Positions 1 to 4,536 of a DNA stretch of 12,961 nt are shown one piece after another. The notes beneath the pieces are model-generated. The model saw only the letters and a program-made list of their open reading frames with translations, was not told where the DNA came from and ran no database searches. Made by a program: the position numbers and the translations under genes. The first letter of the stretch is position 1. Every line of letters starts with the position of its first letter. Origin of the DNA: Gammaproteobacteria bacterium (GTDB lineage Bacteria; Pseudomonadota; Gammaproteobacteria; Berkiellales; Berkiellaceae); NCBI GenBank assembly GCA_016874315.1, contig VGTX01000010.1, forward strand, positions 1 to 12,961. The letters run 5' to 3'.

Positions 1-886
1 ATAGGTATCCGATTACATATGTTTTATCATTGGACACGTAATTTGTGTATAGCGTGCCCGGTTCTTCAAATTTCACTGCTGTCGCAAAATATCGCTGACT
101 AAACGCAAACCAGCCTGAACTTACCGCTTCATTGATGTTTTTCTTTTCAAACTGAGTAAATGGTAGTTTTTTATATTTGATCTTGTCAGTGTGAAATGAC
201 GCGCCCTGAAACATCCGCATGCCTTGCTGAGTGCCCTCAATTAGGGCTGCGCCTGTGTTTCTCAGTTCTGTATATAGATAAAATTCGTAATTATCAACAG
301 GTTCGTTATCTGAAGTTGTATCTGACGCTTTTAGTGAGAGAGTGCTTTTTTTAATCAATCCGAAGCCAGGAGAGCTATCAGAAGAATTTGGTTGGGGCAT
401 GTATGTAACCGTAAGCATGAAGCTTCCAAAATCTTTTATAACCTCTACTCTTGAGGTTGTAGCGTCGTTTTGAATAATTACCGCTTTTGGGGTCGATTTT
501 TCAAAAACACTCTGTGATTTATTAAATTTAATTACAGCATCATGCATTACTTGTTTTTCGGATTCACTTCGAACAAAAAGTGTTCTTACTTGGTCTTCAT
601 GATCTTTGTTTTCCCAATGGCCCTTCACAAATATTTCAGTTAAATCCCCTGTTTTTTCATCAAATCTTAGAGTATGACAGGGCATCTCGACTTCATGATA
701 TCGAATTTCTTCCAATACTGTTATCGGAGGCATGTCAAGATATTCAGCGCGCTGAGTAACTTCAGGAGATGTGTTTGGTTTTGATGGAAAAAAAATACCA
801 AACATCACTTGAGCTAGGGTTACTAGTAAAAAAATTATAACGAATTGCTTCAACATTTCACTGTTGCTTGTTTTTTCATTCTTCAT
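1..886 (-). CDS. yidC: Membrane protein insertase YidC, N-terminal part (truncated by the window)
   Basis: YidC inserts and folds inner-membrane proteins, alone or with the Sec translocon. The frame is open from an ATG at 886-884 to the window edge, giving 295 residues and no stop. After 14 polar residues comes one hydrophobic segment (about residues 15-33, FVIIFLLVTLAQVMFGIFF), which matches the uncleaved N-terminal membrane anchor. The rest looks like the large periplasmic beta-domain of gammaproteobacterial YidC. The best local match is SGWFAFSQRYFATAV close to the window edge, corresponding to the family's GGWxAxxQxYFxxAW stretch. The catalytic membrane core lies outside the window. A GGGG Shine-Dalgarno sits about 10 nt upstream of the ATG, and the gap to the rnpA stop is only 18 nt, so the gene is read from the rpmH-rnpA transcript. 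There is no yidD in that gap. The identification is firm; only the C-terminal portion is unseen. Confidence 0.93.
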   Translation of the reverse strand, partial: MKNEKTSNSEMLKQFVIIFLLVTLAQVMFGIFFPSKPNTSPEVTQRAEYLDMPPITVLEEIRYHEVEMPCHTLRFDEKTGDLTEIFVKGHWENKDHEDQVRTLFVRSESEKQVMHDAVIKFNKSQSVFEKSTPKAVIIQNDATTSRVEVIKDFGSFMLTVTYMPQPNSSDSSPGFGLIKKSTLSLKASDTTSDNEPVDNYEFYLYTELRNTGAALIEGTQQGMRMFQGASFHTDKIKYKKLPFTQFEKKNINEAVSSGWFAFSQRYFATAVKFEEPGTLYTNYVSNDKTYVIGYL

Positions 887-904
887 GTACTTGTAACCCC
901 TGAT

Positions 905-1177
905 TCACAGACTGGATATTTTTAATCGAAGCATCTGTACAAACTGTGCATAATTTTCTTTAGTAATTTTTATTTTAATTTTAAAAAAAACTATTTTCTT
1001 CCCATAATCTAGCCGAAATTGACGTAAAACTCTTTTTAGACTGTTTCTTAATACGGCAAGCTTAATGTGTTTCTTTTTTAAAATATATACACAGTTTTTT
1101 TTGTAAGGCTTCTCTTGCGTGGCTGTGTTGACAACCCAATCAAATTCTTTTGAGATTTGTTTGGATTGAGTTGTCAC
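905..1177 (-). CDS. rnpA: Ribonuclease P protein component, short form
   Basis: RnpA is the small basic protein that helps the RNase P RNA bind and cleave the 5' leader of precursor tRNAs. The 90-residue product is lysine-rich and carries the family signature: KKxxxxxAVLRNSLKRVLRQFR at about residues 35-55 aligns with the RNR-box helix (R44, N45, K48, R49), and the VVxxAxx-type strand appears as KIVFFKIKIKI. FDWVV at 12-16 matches the N-terminal FxxVF. The stretch between FDWVV and the KK is roughly 15 residues shorter than in E. coli RnpA (119 aa overall), so part of the central beta-sheet region is missing. The start is a GTG 4 nt after the rpmH stop, with GAGGG upstream overlapping the rpmH end; an ATG overlapping that stop is closed at once by TGA. 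Position between rpmH and yidC confirms the assignment. Confidence 0.88.
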   Translation of the reverse strand: MTTQSKQISKEFDWVVNTATQEKPYKKNCVYILKKKHIKLAVLRNSLKRVLRQFRLDYGKKIVFFKIKIKITKENYAQFVQMLRLKISSL

Positions 1178-1181
1178 AACA

Positions 1182-1331
1182 TTACCCTCGGCTCGATACT
1201 GTTAGACTGTGACGTCCTTTTGCACGGCGAGCGCTTAGTACTGAACGACCATCTTTTGTCTTCATGCGAGCACGAAAGCCTTGTTTTTTGATTTTTTTTG
1301 CAACGGTAATTTTTGCTGTTGTAATGCTCAT
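1182..1331 (-). CDS. rpmH: 50S ribosomal protein L34 with atypical N-terminus
   Basis: L34 is a tiny, very basic protein buried in 23S rRNA of the large subunit. The 49-residue product has the diagnostic core QGFRARMKTKDGRSVL followed by SARRAKGRHSLTVS, which aligns residue for residue with E. coli HGFRARMATKNGRQVL and RRRAKGRARLTVS. The normal opening MKRTFQPS is missing: this protein begins MSITTAKITVAKKIKK instead, and four extra residues (SSRG) follow the usual C-terminus. The ATG at 1331-1329 has GGGAGA about 10 nt upstream, and an in-frame stop lies upstream with no other ATG between, so the N-terminus is not a start-calling error. The gene is first in the minus-strand rpmH-rnpA-yidC operon and borders the origin, as in most bacteria. 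It encodes fewer than 50 residues. Confidence 0.93.
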   Translation of the reverse strand: MSITTAKITVAKKIKKQGFRARMKTKDGRSVLSARRAKGRHSLTVSSRG

Positions 1332-1417
1332 CTTAAAAATTCTCCCTAGACAATGAATTTACGGGTAATGGGCTCTCTCTTTTGGCATCGTTTTTATAAG
1401 CTGAACCAATGATTCGA

Positions 1418-1443
1418 CCGTACTTTAAGACCGTAAAGTGCGG
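1418..1443 (+). repeat. 10-bp inverted repeat upstream of rpmH
   Basis: The arms CCGTACTTTA (1418-1427) and TAAAGTGCGG (1434-1443) pair over 10 positions with one T-G wobble and a 6-nt loop AGACCG. In plus-strand RNA all ten positions can pair; in minus-strand RNA (the rpmH leader) one A-C mismatch remains. It lies about 90 nt upstream of the rpmH start, so it could be a leader structure, a protein site over an rpmH promoter, or part of the origin. There is no adjoining T-run, so it is not a standard terminator. A similar hairpin occurs at 6847-6873. Confidence 0.5.
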
Positions 1444-1475
1444 GGTACCATTACCTAAGTAGGCGATTTTACCAT

Positions 1476-1502
1476 TTTAAATCTACTAAATCCACTAAAT
1501 CC
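1476..1502 (-). repeat. 9-bp tandem direct repeat in the origin
   Basis: ACTAAATCC occurs twice head to tail at 1485-1493 and 1494-1502 (minus strand GGATTTAGT). A third, weaker copy TTTAAATCT at 1476-1484 keeps six of nine positions. The period is exact. It is not a DnaA box. Iteron-like binding by an unknown factor is possible, as is simple slippage. Confidence 0.5.
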
Positions 1503-1587
1503 AAAACTTCTTTGTAGTGTTTCGATGAAGCGAAGTTTTTTGATTTTTATCAAAAGCATCGCTAACTGCGCAATATTTGAACTTCTC

Positions 1588-1620
1588 TTAACATATATAT
1601 AATATAATATAATAATTAAT
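1588..1620. other. AT tract, candidate DNA unwinding element
   Basis: The 33 bases contain a single C (position 1592) and no G. The segment includes three perfect tandem TATAA units (1598-1602, 1603-1607, 1608-1612) followed by TAATAATTAAT. It is the most AT-rich segment of the intergenic region and so the most easily melted. It ends 190 bp before the first DnaA box, which is further than in most characterised origins, so the A-rich tract at 1714-1743 is an alternative opening site. Confidence 0.5.
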
Positions 1621-1713
1621 CTATGAACAGATCTGTAGGATATTGATCTCAAATTACACTGAGATATCTAAGAGGAATAAGGGGTGTTTTTCAAAAAGAC
1701 GCAAAAACATAGG

Positions 1714-1743
1714 ATTTTTAAAAAAACAAAAACAAAAACAAAC
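1714..1743. repeat. A-rich tract with CAAAAA hexamer repeats
   Basis: Starting ATTTTTAAAAAAA, the plus strand runs into C residues spaced six apart (1727, 1733, 1739), giving two perfect CAAAAA hexamers and a partial third. The same CAAAAA word also occurs just upstream at about 1692 and 1702. The strand asymmetry (A on plus, T on minus) and a position 67 bp before the first DnaA box make it a candidate opening or DnaA single-strand binding region. This role is inferred. Confidence 0.4.
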
Positions 1744-1809
1744 TGATGGAAGTGAATCCTAGGGTTAACTTCATAAAAGTGAAAGTTAGTTATTCAACTT
1801 AATTAAAAG

Positions 1810-1842
1810 TTATCCACAGGGTTATCCACAGAGTTATCCACA
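1810..1842 (+). promoter_or_regulatory. Three perfect DnaA boxes in 12-bp tandem
   Basis: TTATCCACA, the strongest-binding E. coli R-box sequence, occurs at 1810-1818, 1822-1830 and 1834-1842. All are on the plus strand with identical 12-bp spacing and near-identical linkers (GGG, GAG). The array faces dnaA and ends 145 bp before its start codon, so it can act both as the core of the origin and as the autoregulatory site for dnaA. I found no perfect inverted copy (TGTGGATAA) in the region. Confidence 0.93.
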
Positions 1843-1862
1843 GGTTGGATTTACGGGCATCG

Positions 1863-1875
1863 CAATAACTTGATT
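1863..1875 (-). promoter_or_regulatory. Candidate IHF binding site
   Basis: On the minus strand the sequence AATCAAGTTATTG fits the IHF consensus WATCAANNNNTTR at every fixed position. It begins 20 bp after the third DnaA box. IHF bends DNA at several gammaproteobacterial origins and helps DnaA open the duplex, so position and sequence agree. The site overlaps the proposed -35 of a dnaA promoter, which would link origin bending with dnaA transcription. Whether this organism has IHF cannot be seen here. Confidence 0.5.
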
Positions 1876-1899
1876 TCAGGATGTCTATTTTTCTGATAA
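1870..1899 (+). promoter_or_regulatory. Possible sigma70 promoter for dnaA
   Basis: TTGATT (1870-1875) is followed after 18 nt by TGATAA (1894-1899). Both are partial matches to the -35 and -10 consensus. It would give an 80-nt leader before dnaA and lie just downstream of the DnaA boxes. The call is weak because the region is AT-rich and several other combinations score almost as well. Confidence 0.3.
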
Positions 1900-1987
1900 A
1901 TTTCTTATGGATTTTTCTCCAAAATTGGCGTATTGTTTGTTCTGACCTTTGGGTTTTTTTAATCGGCAGTATGGAGATTGATCTGAG

Positions 1988-3358
1988 ATGGGTGTGTCAA
2001 TCAGTTCTGAGCAATTGACAACATGGAATGAGTGTTTGGATTACTTGCAAGAGGTAGTGCCGTCAACCCATTTCTCGACTTGGATCTGCCCTCTGCAGAT
2101 GCAAATTCTAGGGGAAACTCTGCTATTGGGTGCGCCCAACCGTATAGTTTATGAAGAGGTTAATGCTAAGTACTTGCCTATCATTAAAGAGTTTTTTGAG
2201 GATAGGTTTTCCGATAAGGTGAAAAAATTTAAGGCTTATGTGGTGGGTGAGCACTCCTCTGTTCGTGCAAAAAATACTGTCGGTGTGTTACCACAGGCAC
2301 TGCCCTCCAAAGCAGCAAATACATCCACAATGGCTGCAAGTGGTGAGTTGAATCCTGAATATACTTTTCAAAACTTCGTAATAGGCAAGTCAAATCAATT
2401 TGCTGAAGCTGCTGCAGAGCAGGTTGCTCTGAATCCTGGGCGAGCATACAATCCTCTATTTGTGTATGGTGGGGTTGGGCTTGGTAAGACGCATCTTCTT
2501 CATGCTATTGGAAATCGAATTCAGCAAGATAAGCCGGGATTGAAAGTTCGTTATTTGCACTCAGAGCGCTTTGTTACCGAAATGGTGCGAGCAATACACA
2601 CCAACTCTCTGGATGATTTTAAGGCATTCTATCGGACCATAGATATTTTGATGATCGATGATATTCAGTTTTTTGCAGGAAAAGATCGGTCACAAGAAGA
2701 GTTTTTCTACACATTTAACACGCTAATTGAGGCCAATCAGCAAATTATTATTACGAGCGATCGCTTTCCTAAGGATATTGGCGGAGTAGCTGATCGACTG
2801 AAATCTCGTTTTGGTTCGGGGTTAACTGTGGCCGTTGATCCTCCTGATTTAGAAACAAGGGTGGCCATTTTACTAAAAAAAGCCGAAGCAATGAATGTGG
2901 AGTTACCCTCGGACGTTGCTTTTTACATAGCGCAACATGTTCGAACAAATATTCGAGAGTTAGAAGGAGCTTTAAAGCGAGTTATTGCGCATATGCGGTT
3001 TGTTTGTCGCCCTTTAAGCCAAGAGCTTGCTCGGCGTGCACTGAAGGATGTTGTGGCTGCACAAGAAAAAATGACAAGCTTGGACAGTATTCTTCAAATA
3101 GTTTCCGATCGGTATGGTGTTACGCGAGACCAGCTTCTTTCAGATTCGCGCCAAAAAAAATATGCTTGGCCTAGACAGCTGGCTGTGGCACTATGTAAAG
3201 AGCTTTCTTCTTTGTCTTTTCCTGAGATCGGGAAGGCGTTGGGTGGGCGCGACCATACAACAGTGATGCATGCATGCCGTAAAGTGGAGTCTTTGAGGCA
3301 GTCTGATGCAAAAATCGCGCAAGAATATCATGATTTGCTACGGCAGATTTCGCATTGA
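1988..3358 (+). CDS. dnaA: Chromosomal replication initiator protein DnaA
   Basis: DnaA is the AAA+ ATPase that binds DnaA boxes, melts the origin and loads DnaB helicase. The 456-residue protein (E. coli 467) has all four domains. Domain I spans about residues 8-75, with WNECL and FSTWICPLQ. A short linker follows (about 85-120). Domain III starts near YTFQNFVIGKSN (125-136), with Walker A GGVGLGKT (161-168), Walker B LMIDD (221-225), the Arg-finger region SRFGSGL (R274) and sensor 2 NIRELEGAL (R323). Domain IV carries the DNA-binding signature GGRDHTTVMHACRKV (419-433). Nothing essential is missing. The ATG lies 11 nt after GGAG (1973-1976). It heads a dnaA-dnaN-gyrB operon and is probably autorepressed through the three DnaA boxes upstream. 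The intact box-binding signature agrees with the consensus boxes. Confidence 0.98.
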   Translation: MGVSISSEQLTTWNECLDYLQEVVPSTHFSTWICPLQMQILGETLLLGAPNRIVYEEVNAKYLPIIKEFFEDRFSDKVKKFKAYVVGEHSSVRAKNTVGVLPQALPSKAANTSTMAASGELNPEYTFQNFVIGKSNQFAEAAAEQVALNPGRAYNPLFVYGGVGLGKTHLLHAIGNRIQQDKPGLKVRYLHSERFVTEMVRAIHTNSLDDFKAFYRTIDILMIDDIQFFAGKDRSQEEFFYTFNTLIEANQQIIITSDRFPKDIGGVADRLKSRFGSGLTVAVDPPDLETRVAILLKKAEAMNVELPSDVAFYIAQHVRTNIRELEGALKRVIAHMRFVCRPLSQELARRALKDVVAAQEKMTSLDSILQIVSDRYGVTRDQLLSDSRQKKYAWPRQLAVALCKELSSLSFPEIGKALGGRDHTTVMHACRKVESLRQSDAKIAQEYHDLLRQISH

Positions 3359-3369
3359 GGGTTTGAAGT

Positions 3370-4521
3370 ATGAACAGATTAACAATAGCAAAAAAAATGT
3401 TCCTTGATGCGCTCTCGAAAGTCATGGGGGCTGTTGATCGCAAATTGGTAAATCCAGTACTAAGTCATTGCCTATTGGTGGCGGACTCGCAATCTGCAAA
3501 ACTTGTTGCAACGGATTTGGAGTTACAAGTTTCTGTTGAAAAAAATATAGATGGATTTATCTATCAGGATGGTCATGATGCGGGGAATTCAACCTCATTT
3601 TTAGAAATAACCTTTCCTGCAAAAACAGTATATGATTTCTGTCGAGCGCTTCAAAGTGAGTCAATTCTTGAGTTAGAGGAGCTTCCTAAAAGTCGATTAA
3701 AAATCAAAACCAACTCCTCTTCACTAGAGGTATCAACATTCAGCCCATCTCAGTTTCCTTTAATTCAGCGTGCAGCGCGAAATGATCATCGAACACGCTT
3801 TCAAATTTCTCGCAAGAAATTAAAAGAATTGCTTGAGTCTATACAATATGCGATAGCGATTTCCGATGTTCGATATTATTTGAACGGTGTTTTTCTTCAG
3901 CTATCAAGGACTGAATTAACCTGCGTTGCAACTGATGGGCACAGGCTGAGTATGGTAAAGGCGCCCGTACAGGTTCTTTCGTTTGACGAAGAGCTGAAGG
4001 GAGTAATTATTCCTCGTCGAGCTATTCTTGAACTGGTTCGCTTACTTGATCAGAGCGATGATTTGATTGATTTTGGAATTACAAAGGATATTGCTGATGT
4101 GCGATTTGAAGATCTCACGATCACATTTAAGCTTATCGAGGGTAAGTTTCCTGATTATAAAAGGGTTATTCCAAAGAAATTAAAATATCGTGCGATTTTT
4201 GATCGTGATGATCTGAAGTCTGCTTTAGCGACTGTTGCTCCAATTCTTTCGAATAAAGACCGAGGAGTTGTTTTCCATTTTTCGGGAAATAGCGTAAAAT
4301 TACATGCAACAAATTCAGATCAGCAAGAAGTTGCTGTTTTGTTGAAGACAGATCAGGTTTTTGATGAGATGAAGATTGCCCTTAACTCATCATATGTAGC
4401 TGACTTTATTGCGCACATAAAGGGCAAGTTACTGACGATGGAGTATCTGGATCCATCGGTGGGTGTTGTTTTTTCGCAAGATAGCTCAGGTTGCTATGTT
4501 GTTATGCCATTGATTTTATAA
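3370..4521 (+). CDS. dnaN: DNA polymerase III beta subunit (sliding clamp)
   Basis: The clamp forms a head-to-tail dimer ring that tethers Pol III and other repair and replication proteins to DNA. At 383 residues it is slightly longer than E. coli DnaN (366); the extra length is mainly a polar loop near residues 66-76 in domain 1. Family landmarks are SDVRYYLNG (165-173), ATDGHRL (187-193), EGKFPDYKRVIP (257-268) and the C-terminal YVVMP. The final residues are PLIL where E. coli has PMRL, a small change at the edge of the partner-binding pocket. GAGGG, which overlaps the dnaA stop codon, serves as Shine-Dalgarno, and the gap to dnaA is 11 nt, so the two are very likely cotranscribed. The gene that normally follows, recF, is absent; gyrB begins 15 nt later. 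Confidence 0.97.
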   Translation: MNRLTIAKKMFLDALSKVMGAVDRKLVNPVLSHCLLVADSQSAKLVATDLELQVSVEKNIDGFIYQDGHDAGNSTSFLEITFPAKTVYDFCRALQSESILELEELPKSRLKIKTNSSSLEVSTFSPSQFPLIQRAARNDHRTRFQISRKKLKELLESIQYAIAISDVRYYLNGVFLQLSRTELTCVATDGHRLSMVKAPVQVLSFDEELKGVIIPRRAILELVRLLDQSDDLIDFGITKDIADVRFEDLTITFKLIEGKFPDYKRVIPKKLKYRAIFDRDDLKSALATVAPILSNKDRGVVFHFSGNSVKLHATNSDQQEVAVLLKTDQVFDEMKIALNSSYVADFIAHIKGKLLTMEYLDPSVGVVFSQDSSGCYVVMPLIL

Positions 4522-4536
4522 AAGGAATATATACAA

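Larger units (their letters stand above)
1332..1987. other. oriC: Chromosomal replication origin region (oriC), 656 bp non-coding
   Basis: This stretch lies between divergent rpmH and dnaA, the commonest place for a bacterial origin. Reading from rpmH towards dnaA it holds: a 10-bp hairpin (1418-1443), a 9-bp direct repeat (1485-1502), a weak inverted repeat followed by a T-run (1503-1510 with 1532-1539), an almost pure AT tract with TATAA repeats (1588-1620), a small inverted repeat (1646-1651 with 1660-1665), an A-rich CAAAAA tract (1714-1743), a bulged inverted repeat (1766-1788), three perfect DnaA boxes (1810-1842) and an IHF consensus site (1863-1875). Only three GATC sites are present (1630, 1645, 1980), about the chance number, so there is no sign of the Dam/SeqA clustering seen in enteric origins. 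Open frames inside it have no recognisable product. That this is the active origin is inferred from context and boxes. Confidence 0.85.

Noticed and set aside
1384..1440. rpmH promoter candidates on the minus strand (TTTACG-N17-AATCAT, or TATAAA near 1400)
   Set aside because: Each matches the consensus at only four positions per box or lacks a partner box, so none can be singled out, though a promoter must lie in this region.
1503..1545. Possible intrinsic terminator (AAAACTTC/GAAGTTTT followed by T-run)
   Set aside because: The stem is only 8 bp, AT-rich, with a 21-nt loop, and no plus-strand gene upstream needs terminating; probably incidental.
1455..1652. 65-codon open frame on the minus strand within the origin
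   Set aside because: It spans the 9-bp repeats and the TATAA tract, has a low-complexity translation and no ribosome binding site; it is a chance frame in AT-rich DNA.
1790..1798. TTATTCAAC as a fourth DnaA box
   Set aside because: Three mismatches to TTATCCACA and out of phase with the 12-bp array.
1630..1983. GATC clusters suggesting Dam/SeqA control
   Set aside because: Only three GATC sites occur in 656 bp, about what chance predicts.
3171..3443. Open frames antisense to dnaA, dnaN and gyrB (also 2229-2447, 4719-4922, 4988-5266, 5426-5656, 5646-5870, 6227-6415)
   Set aside because: All lie opposite strongly conserved genes, lack recognisable domains and are explained as shadows of the coding strand.
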